Part shown: piece after piece, positions 31,832 to 40,691 of the stretch | Position numbering within the stretch: the stretch's first letter is position 1 | Layout of the letters: each line of letters opens with the position of its first letter | Notes under the pieces: generated by a model | What the model saw: the letters and a program-made list of their open reading frames with translations, nothing else | Told to the model about the DNA's origin: nothing | Database searches by the model: none | Made by a program: the position numbers and the translations under genes | Assembly: GCA_012798265.1 (NCBI GenBank) | Contig: JAAZNM010000004.1 | Coordinates: 1-64,000 of the forward strand | Length of the DNA stretch: 64,000 nucleotides | Direction: 5' to 3' | Source of the DNA: Candidatus Roizmanbacteria bacterium | Lineage (GTDB): Bacteria > Patescibacteriota > Microgenomatia > UBA1406 > GWC2-37-13

Positions 31832-32578
31832 ATGAAAGCAATATATATCCTTTGGTTAAGGCAGATAAAGCGATATCTCCGTTCCCGATCCAGGTTGATT
31901 GGTTCATTGGGTCAACCGATATTATTTTTGGTTGCTTTGGGTTTCGGATTCGGCCCGATCTATAAAAGAGCCGGTGGCGGCAATTATATTAACTTTTTAG
32001 CTCCCGGCATTATTGCTCAAGGGGTTCTTTTTACGGCGATTTTCTCCGGTATCGAACTTATCTGGGACAGGCAGTTTGGGTTTTTAAAAGAGACATTGGT
32101 GGCGCCGGTATCAAGGTTCGAAATTATGCTGGGAAAAACTTTGGGAGGAGCGACAATTGCCGCGATGCAAGGGATAATAATTTTTTTCCTTAGTCTATTG
32201 GTGGGATTTCGTCCCGCAAATATCATAATGCTTCCTCTTGCGTTTTTATTCATGTTCGTGGTTGCCCTATTCTTTACGGGTGTTGGCACTGCCATTGCCT
32301 CGACCCTGGAGGATTTTCACGGTTTTCAAATGATAATGAATTTTTTAGTCATGCCATTATTTTTTTTGTCCGGTGCTTTGTTTCCATTAAATGATCTGCC
32401 GAAGCTCATCGATACTTTATCCCGTCTCAATCCTTTAACGTATGGAGTCGACGGTTTGCGGGCGTCTTTAGTCGGAATCTCCCATTTCGGTTTTGCGGTT
32501 GATATGGCGGTTTTAAGTATCCTCTCGTTGGCGATTCTATCCATCGGCAGCTATCTTTTTTCAAAAATCCAAATTTAA
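31832..32578 (+). CDS. ABC-2 type (DrrB-like) permease
   Basis: A 248-residue membrane protein with six predicted helices. It begins with a short amphipathic helix (YILWLRQIKRYLRSRSRL) and has the ABC-2 signature in the fifth-helix region (MNFLVMPLFFLSGALFPLNDLP), then LSRLNPLTYGVDGLR. It pairs with the DrrA-like ATPase 7 nt upstream. A P-type ATPase gene follows 26 nt downstream and may be cotranscribed. Confidence 0.92.
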   Translation: MKAIYILWLRQIKRYLRSRSRLIGSLGQPILFLVALGFGFGPIYKRAGGGNYINFLAPGIIAQGVLFTAIFSGIELIWDRQFGFLKETLVAPVSRFEIMLGKTLGGATIAAMQGIIIFFLSLLVGFRPANIIMLPLAFLFMFVVALFFTGVGTAIASTLEDFHGFQMIMNFLVMPLFFLSGALFPLNDLPKLIDTLSRLNPLTYGVDGLRASLVGISHFGFAVDMAVLSILSLAILSIGSYLFSKIQI

Positions 32579-32604
32579 AAAAACAATTTGTTACCATTAA
32601 GATA

Positions 32605-35169
32605 ATGGACGACAGTCACATATTGAACAAACATCGTGGTTTAACCGAAAAACAAGTCCGTGAAAAAATCAGGGAAGAGGGATATAACGAACTTCCTTCA
32701 CAAAAAAAACAAAATATTTTCGAGATTCTCCTTAACGTTGTTCGGGAACCGATGCTTATCATGCTTATTGCCTGTGGGACTATCTACCTTTTTCTTGGGG
32801 AGGCAAAAGACGCTCTCATGCTTCTGACTTTTGTCGGAGTAGTCATCGGGATCACCTTTTATCAAGAAAGAAAAACGGAGAGGGCTCTTGAGGCTTTGCG
32901 AGATCTTTCCAGCCCTCGGGCTTTGGTAATCAGAGAAGGTAGGCAGATAAGGGTGAGTGGCCGGGAGGTCGTTACCGAGGATATCCTCATCCTCAGAGAA
33001 GGAGATCGGGTGCCGGCCGATGCCGTCATCCTTTCGTCGTCCAATCTATTAGTCGACGAGTCTTTGCTAACAGGCGAATCTCTGCCGGTTAGAAAGACGG
33101 AATGGGACGGAAAGACAAAGAATCAATCTCCCGGAGGAGACGATCTTCCTTTTATCTATTCCGGTACGTTGGTTACTCAAGGCCGCGGTATAGCCAAGGT
33201 AATCTCGACGGGTTTGAATACCGAAATGGGCAAAATCGGTAAGGCGCTTTCAGCCATAAAAGAAGAAGAAACGCTTTTGAAAAAAGAGACCAACCGACTG
33301 GTAAAAAATTTTGCCTTGATCGGTATTTTACTGTGCGTCATAGTCGTGATGGTTTACGGTTTTGTTCGTGGAGATTGGTTGAAAGGTTTTTTGTCAGGAT
33401 TGACTTTGAGTATGGCGATGTTGCCGGAAGAGTTTTCCGTGGTTTTGGTGATTTTTCTCACGCTGGGGGCCTGGAGGATATCTAAAAGAAAGGTTCTTAC
33501 CCGGCATACGGCGGCGATCGAGACTCTTGGAGCAGCAAAGACCCTTTGCGTTGACAAGACCGGAACACTGACTCTTAACAGAATGACCCTTGTTTCTTTG
33601 ATGGGTAACGGTAGTCTATTGAACTTGGATTCTGGAAAAAAAACCGGGTTACCAGAAAGTTACCATCCATTAATGGAGTATGCTATTTTGGCAAGTCAAA
33701 GAGATCCGTTTGACCCGATAGAAAAAGAGATAAAAAAAGTCGGCGAGGAAAGGTTGGGGAAGACGGAACATATCCATAGCAACTGGCATTTGGTTAAAGA
33801 ATATCCTCTTTCAAAGAAGCTGCTTTCTCTTTCCCATGTTTGGGAGTCTGAAGACAAAACGGAGTATATTATCGCCGCCAAAGGAGCTCCGGAGACCATT
33901 ATCGATCTGTGTCATCTGAACAAAAAGGAAAGCGAAAAGATAGAAAAAAAAATCCAAGAGATGTCAAATCAAGGACTAAGATTGATAGGTGTCGCCAAAG
34001 CTTATTTCAAAAAAACCACGCTACCTGACAACCAACATGATTTCGAGTTTAAATTTATCGGTTTATTGGGTTTTATCGATCCCGTAAGGTCAACGGTTAA
34101 AGAAGCCGTATCCGAGTGTTATCGGGCCGGAATCCGCGTCTGCATGATTACCGGCGATTATCCGGGAACGGCGAGTCATATAGCTAAACAAATCGGTTTG
34201 GAAAACCCCACCAAGGTAATTACCGGAGCCGAACTGCAAAGATTGGATCATCTGCAGTTGAGGGAAAAAATAAAAAACACCAATGTTTTTGCCCGAGTGG
34301 TTCCGGAGCAAAAGTTACTGATAGTCAATGCCTTAAAAGCTAACGGAGAGATAGTCGCTATGACCGGAGATGGGGTCAACGATGCTCCGGCCTTGAAATC
34401 GGCTCATATAGGTATTGCTATGGGGGAGAGAGGAACCGATGTTGCCCGTGAAGCATCAGACCTCGTGCTTCTCAATGACGATTTTTCGGCAATAGTTCAG
34501 GCGGTTAAGATGGGGCGAAGGATATTCGATAACCTTAAGAAGGCTATGGCCTACATTTTCGCCGTTCATATTCCGATAGCCGGCATATCGTTGCTGCCTA
34601 TCGTGTTCAATCTTCCTGTCGTTTTGTTACCGGCCCACATCGCTTTTCTGGAGTTGATTATCGATCCTGCCTGTTCGGTTGTTTTTGAGTCTGAAAAAGA
34701 GGAATATAGCCTTATGCATCGGCCACCGCGTAACCTTTACGAACCTTTATTTGACAAAAAAGCCATGATTGTTAGTTTTGTCCAAGGGGTAAGCATCCTG
34801 GTGATGACTTTTTTGGTTTTCATTTCGGCCTTATATATGAAAAAAGGAGAGGGTGAGGCCCGAACGTTGACGTTTGCCACTCTGGTTTTTGCCAATCTCG
34901 GACTTATAGTCACCAATCTTTCTTGGACGGAAAACTTCATAAAAATCCTTCAGAACAAAAACAAAGCGCTTCTATGGGTTTTGACCGGAACCGCTTTAAG
35001 CCTGATCCTTATCATATCGGTCCCTTTCTTGAAAAACATCTTTCATTTTACCAATCTCCATCCAGAGGATCTGTTGGTTACTTTTACGGTCGGACTGATC
35101 AGTATATTATGGTTTGAGGGATTGAAGATATACAATAACCTTCGGCAGAAAACCTTTTTCACTTCGTGA
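32605..35169 (+). CDS. P-type cation-transporting ATPase (P2-like)
   Basis: An 854-residue P-type ATPase. Domains in order: N-terminal cation-ATPase domain (LTEKQVREKIREEGYNEL), actuator with LTGESLP, phosphorylation motif CVDKTGTLT, nucleotide-binding domain with KGAPE, hinge MTGDGVNDAPALKSAHIGIAMG, and a six-helix C-terminal membrane block. The ion-site helix M4 reads MLPEEFSVV, a PEE variant rather than the PEGLP of Ca2+ pumps, so the ion cannot be named with confidence; Ca2+, Mg2+, K+ or Na+ remain possible. The Na+/Ca2+-type antiporter at 39.5 kb suggests cation homeostasis. The C-terminal tail ends after KIYNNLRQK. Confidence 0.93.
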   Translation: MDDSHILNKHRGLTEKQVREKIREEGYNELPSQKKQNIFEILLNVVREPMLIMLIACGTIYLFLGEAKDALMLLTFVGVVIGITFYQERKTERALEALRDLSSPRALVIREGRQIRVSGREVVTEDILILREGDRVPADAVILSSSNLLVDESLLTGESLPVRKTEWDGKTKNQSPGGDDLPFIYSGTLVTQGRGIAKVISTGLNTEMGKIGKALSAIKEEETLLKKETNRLVKNFALIGILLCVIVVMVYGFVRGDWLKGFLSGLTLSMAMLPEEFSVVLVIFLTLGAWRISKRKVLTRHTAAIETLGAAKTLCVDKTGTLTLNRMTLVSLMGNGSLLNLDSGKKTGLPESYHPLMEYAILASQRDPFDPIEKEIKKVGEERLGKTEHIHSNWHLVKEYPLSKKLLSLSHVWESEDKTEYIIAAKGAPETIIDLCHLNKKESEKIEKKIQEMSNQGLRLIGVAKAYFKKTTLPDNQHDFEFKFIGLLGFIDPVRSTVKEAVSECYRAGIRVCMITGDYPGTASHIAKQIGLENPTKVITGAELQRLDHLQLREKIKNTNVFARVVPEQKLLIVNALKANGEIVAMTGDGVNDAPALKSAHIGIAMGERGTDVAREASDLVLLNDDFSAIVQAVKMGRRIFDNLKKAMAYIFAVHIPIAGISLLPIVFNLPVVLLPAHIAFLELIIDPACSVVFESEKEEYSLMHRPPRNLYEPLFDKKAMIVSFVQGVSILVMTFLVFISALYMKKGEGEARTLTFATLVFANLGLIVTNLSWTENFIKILQNKNKALLWVLTGTALSLILIISVPFLKNIFHFTNLHPEDLLVTFTVGLISILWFEGLKIYNNLRQKTFFTS

Positions 35170-35178
35170 AAAAACATT

Positions 35179-35222
35179 TTGACAACAATACTCAATTATT
35201 ATATAATTAGATAGTTATCTAA
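35179..35222 (+). promoter_or_regulatory. Consensus promoter overlapped by a palindromic operator (sdpRI)
   Basis: TTGACA (35179-35184), a 17-nt spacer and TATAAT (35202-35207) form the best promoter in the window. The last base of the -10 box begins a perfect palindrome, TTAGATA-GT-TATCTAA (35207-35222), which covers the expected start site. This is the ideal place for repression by the SdpR-like protein encoded directly downstream. Confidence 0.82.
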
Positions 35223-35232
35223 ATATTTATAT

Positions 35233-35490
35233 ATGGACATCGTTTTTAAAGCAATGGCAGATAAAAACCGGAGACGGATTCTGGGAATCTTGAAAAAAAA
35301 AGATATGACCGTTTCCGAAATAGGACGAAACTTCACAATCACCGGCGCTTCTTTATCCCATCATCTTGATGCCCTAAAAAGAGCCAATCTGGTGATCTCG
35401 CAACGCAAAGGACAGTTTATCTATTATTCGCTTAACACTTCGGTTTTTGAGGAAGTTATTAAAGCGTTTATCAATTATTTTCAGAAATGA
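35233..35490 (+). CDS. sdpR: SdpR-like ArsR-family repressor
   Basis: An 85-residue winged-helix repressor of the ArsR family. MAMADKNRRRILGIL-type helix 1 appears as KAMADKNRRRILGIL, followed by DMTVSEIGRNFTITGASLSHHLDAL (recognition helix in its centre, written here in part) and a wing with LVISQRKGQFIYYSL. No metal-binding Cys is present, as in the SdpR subgroup that represses its own sdpRI operon. The palindrome at 35207-35222 is the likely operator. The SdpI-like gene begins 1 nt after its stop codon. Confidence 0.88.
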   Translation: MDIVFKAMADKNRRRILGILKKKDMTVSEIGRNFTITGASLSHHLDALKRANLVISQRKGQFIYYSLNTSVFEEVIKAFINYFQK

Positions 35491-35491
35491 T

Positions 35492-36286
35492 ATGAAAAAA
35501 TATCGCAACCTGTTGTTTAACGTAGTTATGATTATTTTTATGGTATCGGTTAATCTTCTATTGTTCAACCGTCTGCCGCAGCAGATGCCTACGCATTGGA
35601 ACATTCACGGGCAGATCGACAGCTATATGCCTAAACAAACAGCCGTTTGGCTTTTACCGGCACTGGCTTTATTTTTTTTGGTTCTGTTTAGGATTATTCC
35701 TTATTTTGATCCAAAGAAGAACAAATATCGTCTCTTTAAAAAAGAGTGGGAGATCATTCAAACGGTTTTCGTCGGTTTTTTTGTTTATATGCATGGAATC
35801 ACTCTTTATCTTTCCATAAATAAAACCGGCCGGATAATGCCGCTGATGTTTATCGGGCTTGGTTCTTTGTTCATTCTGCTCGGTAACTATCTCTCGAAGA
35901 TAAGGCAGAATTATTTTATAGGGATTAAGACGCCATGGACGATAGAGAATGAAGAAAACTGGAATAAGACTCACCGCTTTGCCAGTTGGTGTTTTGTCAT
36001 AGTCGGAATTATCACCCTGATTGAAGCCTACTTCGTTTGGTATGCTCCGGTAATCATCTTTGGCGGAATTATGGTCGCGGCGTTTTTGCCGATAATTTAC
36101 TCTTTTTTGATATTCAAAAAAAATGAGGAAAAAATGAAATACATTTATCTGGTTATTCTTATATTGATAACATTACTTGCTTTTGTTCGTTTGATAAGCG
36201 GAGAAGATGATTGGATATGCAAAGACAAACAGTGGGTAAAACACGGTAATCCGACGGCTCCAAAACCTGTTTATGAATGTCGTTAA
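35492..36286 (+). CDS. sdpI: SdpI-like immunity membrane protein with a C-terminal extension
   Basis: A 264-residue membrane protein. The N terminus has the DUF1648 motif (LPQQMPTHWNIHGQID) and the centre the SdpI motif (RQNYFIGIKTPWTIEN, then WNKTHRFASW). In Bacillus, SdpI both protects against the SdpC toxin and sequesters SdpR when toxin is bound. Seven or eight TM helices are predicted. After the SdpI region comes an extra helix and a tail, DDWICKDKQWVKHGNP then PVYEC, a two-Cys motif that I do not recall from classical SdpI. No SdpC-like toxin is visible nearby. Start at 35492 follows the sdpR stop; the gene overlaps the end of the next minus-strand gene by 4 nt. Confidence 0.87.
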   Translation: MKKYRNLLFNVVMIIFMVSVNLLLFNRLPQQMPTHWNIHGQIDSYMPKQTAVWLLPALALFFLVLFRIIPYFDPKKNKYRLFKKEWEIIQTVFVGFFVYMHGITLYLSINKTGRIMPLMFIGLGSLFILLGNYLSKIRQNYFIGIKTPWTIENEENWNKTHRFASWCFVIVGIITLIEAYFVWYAPVIIFGGIMVAAFLPIIYSFLIFKKNEEKMKYIYLVILILITLLAFVRLISGEDDWICKDKQWVKHGNPTAPKPVYECR

Positions 36287-38391
36287 TATTGGTAGGTGGC
36301 GCCGATTTCAAAAACAAAAGGTTTTGATCGATCGATCGCTCCCAATCGGGGATGGTTAACCGGATCTAGATGATCGGCCGATCCGACATAAAAATGAAGA
36401 CGATAGATATCCATGTCAGGACTGATTTTTAGGGGAAGTCGTTTATCCAGTTCTTTTTGTTCGATAATCCCGACTAATATCTTATCAGTCGATATGTGGT
36501 AAGCTGCTTGTTCTATTTCAGATATAGTTCTTCGGACTTCTTTTTCGGTCAATCTTAATTGAGAGGAGATTCTGCCTTTAACAAAATCTTTAACCCCGCT
36601 TTTATCAACAATCCAACCCGTTGAAGGTTGATCGAACTTGATCGGCGAGTATTCATAATACAAAAAGTCCCTAACCCCTCCCGTTGTTTGCAGTTTTCCT
36701 TGGCCAAGGGTTTTAACCAACCATACTTTATCCCTTTGGAACAAAGGGTCGACATAAGTGATATCTGTGTCTTTTACGGAAACGGTTATGTTTTTGTGAG
36801 GGTTATCGTAGACAAAAATGGATGGCGAGATGCCACTGGCCCTGACGGCGCAGTTTTGATTGCCAACCGCTTTCAAATAATCCCTAACAAAGTCCTGGAC
36901 CGATCTCTGGAAGATATGGGCTGACTTTAAGGCGCTGATAAGGGAGTTGGCATCAAGCAATCCTTCCGGAATATAATATTTATTGTTCCAGGTTTTACCA
37001 AGTTCGGTATAACTGTAATCGCCTATTTTAAGGCCTTTTATTTGTCTGATGTTGCTCAACATGTTGGTTGAGATTATTTCGTAACCGTCGCTGATGACGC
37101 AGTTTCCTTTATTTATCACTACGGTAGGCGAAGATGACGGATGACTTGATGGTTGGGACGGATGGGGGGTTGGGGTTTTCGTCGGAAACTCAACCGTTGA
37201 CTGTTGTTGACCCTGGGGTGTAATCTGGTCAGTCGACTCGCCAAGGACTTGGGTATCTGTAGCTTTGACTGAAGCGATAAAGTTAACCCGGTAACCCGAT
37301 TCCAGGTCGGCGTACCCTTTAAAAATATAAAAAGGCATAAGACTGCTCTGGGCACCATTATATGGTTCTTCAAGATAAGCAAGACTTGTGTCGGTGATTA
37401 TGGCTTTTTTAGCCAGAATCCGGTTTTTCGGATAGACTTTTTCAAAATTCGGAGTGCCTTGACCTGATGGTTGGGTGATAAGAGATTGGTATTTGCCTGT
37501 CTTTAGCCTAGATAAAGCCTCTTCAAAAGAGATTGTGGTCTCTGTTTTGGTTTTGGAGTAGTCTATTGCTTTAAGATTTGAGTTAAGTCCGACGATTGAA
37601 TTTTTTTGTTCATCTTTAATTACGGTTAAGCTATTAAAATCAGTTTGTCTCGTATACCCGTCTTTATTATCGGTTGTTTGGAAGATATTTTTATCCGGCA
37701 ATAAGTCATCGGTTTTTGCCGACAGCGATAAAGACGAAAGAGCTCGATCTTCAGGAAGACTCAAAATGCCTATGGCGTTAAAAACCGGCAGACCGATTTT
37801 TTGCCAATCGCGATGGTACTCATAATACTTGAGACCGGGTTGATCTCTACGGCTGTAAGAAGCGGCTAACGTCAAACTGGCATCATTGGCATAAATACTT
37901 TTGATCAAACTGTCAGCTGTCTGGGATATCCCTTCGGTCGATGCATAAGAAAAACTTCCGGTATCGTTATTGAAAAAAATCATCGCTGCCTTATTGTTTT
38001 TTTTGTTTTCAGTATAAAGGGCCGTCAGTTTATTACTTTTTTCAGTTCTGATCTCGTTATCTATCCCAAGTTTTTTAGCCAAGGAGTACAGGTCCTGCTC
38101 GTTATGCCTATTGTTAATAGGATAAGTACGTAAAGAAAGGGGAAAGGGATTGATTTTTTTCGCTTGAAAGATCCATTCCTCGACATTTATTTCGGGATAT
38201 GAAGGAGAACTGGTCTCTTGTTCACTGTTTATCGAATTAGTCGGTCGAGTCTGCGAATAAGCAGGACTATTTTTTTTGTTTTGAGGCTTTTTGTTCAAAA
38301 TGACCATTATCAGGCAAAGGTAGATTATTGAAAGAAGCGCCAGTCCCGTAATGAGATAAAACAAAACTTTTTTCTTATTATTTTTTACCAT
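36283..38391 (-). CDS. Large surface protein, single N-terminal anchor
   Basis: A 702-residue protein with one TM helix (about residues 11-34) and a long extracytoplasmic part. The first half (about 60-390) contains repeated beta-rich segments; then comes a Pro/Ser/Thr-rich linker (about 395-430, SQPSSHPSSSPT) typical of wall-spanning spacers, and a second domain (about 435-700) with LSTDK-free helices and a final DHLDPVNHPRLGAIDRSKP segment. I do not recognise either domain. It is likely displayed on the cell surface. The start at 38391 avoids overlap with the divergent gene. Confidence 0.6.
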   Translation of the reverse strand: MVKNNKKKVLFYLITGLALLSIIYLCLIMVILNKKPQNKKNSPAYSQTRPTNSINSEQETSSPSYPEINVEEWIFQAKKINPFPLSLRTYPINNRHNEQDLYSLAKKLGIDNEIRTEKSNKLTALYTENKKNNKAAMIFFNNDTGSFSYASTEGISQTADSLIKSIYANDASLTLAASYSRRDQPGLKYYEYHRDWQKIGLPVFNAIGILSLPEDRALSSLSLSAKTDDLLPDKNIFQTTDNKDGYTRQTDFNSLTVIKDEQKNSIVGLNSNLKAIDYSKTKTETTISFEEALSRLKTGKYQSLITQPSGQGTPNFEKVYPKNRILAKKAIITDTSLAYLEEPYNGAQSSLMPFYIFKGYADLESGYRVNFIASVKATDTQVLGESTDQITPQGQQQSTVEFPTKTPTPHPSQPSSHPSSSPTVVINKGNCVISDGYEIISTNMLSNIRQIKGLKIGDYSYTELGKTWNNKYYIPEGLLDANSLISALKSAHIFQRSVQDFVRDYLKAVGNQNCAVRASGISPSIFVYDNPHKNITVSVKDTDITYVDPLFQRDKVWLVKTLGQGKLQTTGGVRDFLYYEYSPIKFDQPSTGWIVDKSGVKDFVKGRISSQLRLTEKEVRRTISEIEQAAYHISTDKILVGIIEQKELDKRLPLKISPDMDIYRLHFYVGSADHLDPVNHPRLGAIDRSKPFVFEIGATYQY

Positions 38392-38460
38392 CTGGTCTTC
38401 CACAGTCTTTATACTATGAAAAAGATCAAAGGTAGTCAAGCGTTCCGCTATAATCATTTT

Positions 38461-39492
38461 ATGGATTATCGGAAAATCGTTGATTTTTTTACGTCTTACC
38501 GGGGGAAAATTTTAGCTTCGTTGATAGCGGCCTTTTTTTTGTCAAGAATCGGTTATGACTATTTGGTTTTGGGTAAACGATACAGTTTATCTCCGCTATT
38601 GTCAGCTTCGAAGGATTATTTATCAACCGCTAAAAATACTTTGGGGAATATATTTTCAACCAATATTTTTCCGGATATGACAACGGGTCCGGTGTCTCGT
38701 CAACCGACCAATATACCGGGCGGTTCGGTGGAGTTTCCGAGCGGAACCGTCCCAAGCGGACAGATTAATCCTTCTTTATCGCCAACCGGTAGTCCAATAA
38801 CACCGTTTCCATCGACAGTTTTTCCGTCATCATACATAACCCCAACCGGAGTTTATTCTCCGACCAATACTCCAAAACCGACCAAAGTTCCCAAGGCAAC
38901 CAACACCCCTAAGCCAACCCCAATCGTCCTTGCCAATCGACGCCCCGGCAACAATGTCGATGAAGTCATTGAAAACGTATATAAAATCATCTGTGTTCCC
39001 AAACCGATGTTAAGAGCTGTCCTGGAAATAGAGTATGGTCCTTGGTTAGGCAAGCTGCAGAATGAATGGGAACAGAGGAATACCCTTACTTGTCCTCCGG
39101 CCGGTTGCGATCAAAGCAATCCCGTCTGCAACGGAGATCAGACGATAAGCGGGGTGATGCAGATGATGAGCGATACCTGGTGCCGCATATATCCGTACGT
39201 AAGGCAAAAGGTTGGTAACTCCGTTCTCAGCATTAACGTTACCTATGATGCGATTTTGGGAGCGGGGTATCATCTGAAAAACATAAGTTTAAACAGGGAT
39301 AAGGATTGTGAGGATTGGGATTTGAAATCAATCGCCAAAGCCGCCTGTAAGTACGGCGGTTCTTGTGGAGGGGGTGATAACTACTGCGGTCGGGTATGCG
39401 CGTATTACAACCAGTTCACTACCGGCCCGAAAAAAAACTGCGCCCAGTTGCCTAATGTTATCAGTATGGATGGGCTTTGTCAGTTAAAATAA
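38461..39492 (+). CDS. Secreted lysozyme/transglycosylase-like protein with PT-rich linker
   Basis: A 343-residue protein: N-terminal TM anchor (about residues 13-30), a long Pro/Thr/Ser linker (about 75-155, with TPKPTKVPKATNTPKPT), and a C-terminal Cys-rich domain. In that domain VLEIEYGP offers a catalytic-type Glu, and ISGVMQMMSDTWCRIYP followed by DAILGAGYHLK matches the lytic transglycosylase/lysozyme-like fold. Several Cys pairs suggest disulphides outside the cell. It would cut peptidoglycan or act on a wall component. A TATAAT box (38449-38454) precedes the ATG at 38461 by 6 nt; an earlier ATG at 38416 lacks such support. A 3-nt gap separates it from the antiporter gene. Confidence 0.72.
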   Translation: MDYRKIVDFFTSYRGKILASLIAAFFLSRIGYDYLVLGKRYSLSPLLSASKDYLSTAKNTLGNIFSTNIFPDMTTGPVSRQPTNIPGGSVEFPSGTVPSGQINPSLSPTGSPITPFPSTVFPSSYITPTGVYSPTNTPKPTKVPKATNTPKPTPIVLANRRPGNNVDEVIENVYKIICVPKPMLRAVLEIEYGPWLGKLQNEWEQRNTLTCPPAGCDQSNPVCNGDQTISGVMQMMSDTWCRIYPYVRQKVGNSVLSINVTYDAILGAGYHLKNISLNRDKDCEDWDLKSIAKAACKYGGSCGGGDNYCGRVCAYYNQFTTGPKKNCAQLPNVISMDGLCQLK

Positions 39493-39495
39493 ACT

Positions 39496-40434
39496 ATGGC
39501 AATAAGGATAATCTTGTATCTGGCATGTTTTGTTTTTATCTGGTTCGGTTCTGGTCTTATCGTAAGGTCGGTGGATAAGTTTTCCAGAAGACTCAAAATT
39601 TCCTCGTTTGCCGTCTCATTTTTTGTCTTGGGTATTTTAACCTCGATTCCGGAGTTGGCGGTCGGCATAACTTCTGTTGTCGACAGAAAGCCCGAGATTT
39701 TTGTCGGTAATCTGATAGGAGGAGTGATCATTATTTTTTTACTGATAATTCCAACACTGGCGATACTGGGTAACGGTATAAAACTCAGTCATAACCTGAA
39801 CAAAAAAAATCTTTTGCTGTCGCTTTTGGTGGTAGCGGCACCGGCGTTCTTGATCTCCGATCAAAAAGTGACTGTTTTTGAAGGCGTCTTAATGGTATTC
39901 CTTTATATTACCCTTTTTTATTTTATTGAAAAAAAGAAAGGACTGATTGAAACAGTTGAACAAAAATTCATCCAAGAGGAAAAGATGCTGTTTATTGACC
40001 TTTTTAATGTCTTATCCGGAATAGCTATTATATTTCTGTCAAGTAATTTCATCGTCAGTCAAACCATATATTTTTCATCCATGATAAAAATATCACCTTT
40101 TTTTATCAGTCTAATTATCCTTTCTTTAGGGACGAACCTTCCTGAGCTGTCAGTCGGTATTCGATCGATCAGGTCCGGAAAAAAAGATATCGCCTTTGGC
40201 GACTATATCGGATCAGCCGCCGCAAACACCCTTTTTTTTGGCCTACTGACTTTGGTTAACCGTGGGGATATAACGATCCCCAACCATTTTTTGCTTCGTT
40301 TTGTCTTTATTGCCGTCGGTCTGTTTATGTTTTATATATTCTCCCGCTCCAAACACGATATTTCCCGTCATGAAGGTTTGGCCCTTTTATCTGTTTACGT
40401 CCTATTTCTCCTGATAGAGATATTCGTAAGGTAG
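39496..40434 (+). CDS. Na+/Ca2+ exchanger-family (CaCA) antiporter
   Basis: A 312-residue membrane antiporter made of two inverted repeats of about five helices. The alpha-repeat motifs are LGILTSIPELAVGITSV in the first half and LSLGTNLPELSVGIRSI in the second, each with the ion-binding Glu, followed by FVGNLIGG and FGDYIGSAAANT. A cytoplasmic loop with FIEKKKG and EQKFIQEEK joins the halves. These exchangers move Ca2+ against Na+ or H+ and may complement the P-type ATPase at 32.6 kb. The start lies 3 nt after the preceding stop. Confidence 0.9.
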   Translation: MAIRIILYLACFVFIWFGSGLIVRSVDKFSRRLKISSFAVSFFVLGILTSIPELAVGITSVVDRKPEIFVGNLIGGVIIIFLLIIPTLAILGNGIKLSHNLNKKNLLLSLLVVAAPAFLISDQKVTVFEGVLMVFLYITLFYFIEKKKGLIETVEQKFIQEEKMLFIDLFNVLSGIAIIFLSSNFIVSQTIYFSSMIKISPFFISLIILSLGTNLPELSVGIRSIRSGKKDIAFGDYIGSAAANTLFFGLLTLVNRGDITIPNHFLLRFVFIAVGLFMFYIFSRSKHDISRHEGLALLSVYVLFLLIEIFVR

Positions 40435-40479
40435 ATAATAATCCTTATTAAGAAAATTTAATTATGTTAGAATCTCCAT

Positions 40480-40668
40480 ATGGCAATAATACTCGATAAA
40501 AACAAATGCGTTCACAATCACCGTTGCCTTGCCGCTGACTCTTGTCCCGGAGGGGCTTTGACCCAGGATGATGAAAATAGCTATCCCAAGATTGATCATA
40601 CAAAATGTTTGGAATGCGGGCTTTGCACGACCATATGTCCCAACAACGCCTTGAAACAAAACGCTTAA
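40480..40668 (+). CDS. Small ferredoxin-like 4Fe-4S protein
   Basis: A 62-residue protein with two cysteine clusters. The second is classical, CLECGLCTTICP (Cx2Cx3... variant: C-x2-C-x2... ending CP), and can ligate a 4Fe-4S cluster. The first, CVHNHRCLAADSCP, has wider spacing. In 2[4Fe-4S] ferredoxins each motif supplies three ligands to one cluster and one to the other, so the first site may be altered or lost. A TAGAAT box lies 6 nt before the ATG. An electron donor for the radical SAM enzymes in this window is a reasonable but unproven role. Confidence 0.8.
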   Translation: MAIILDKNKCVHNHRCLAADSCPGGALTQDDENSYPKIDHTKCLECGLCTTICPNNALKQNA

Positions 40669-40691
40669 TATCCCACCCCAAAAGATCTCCC

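Noticed and set aside
36283-38391. Protease or adhesin function for the large surface protein
   Set aside because: No catalytic triad, HExxH or repeat signature was found; left as unknown.
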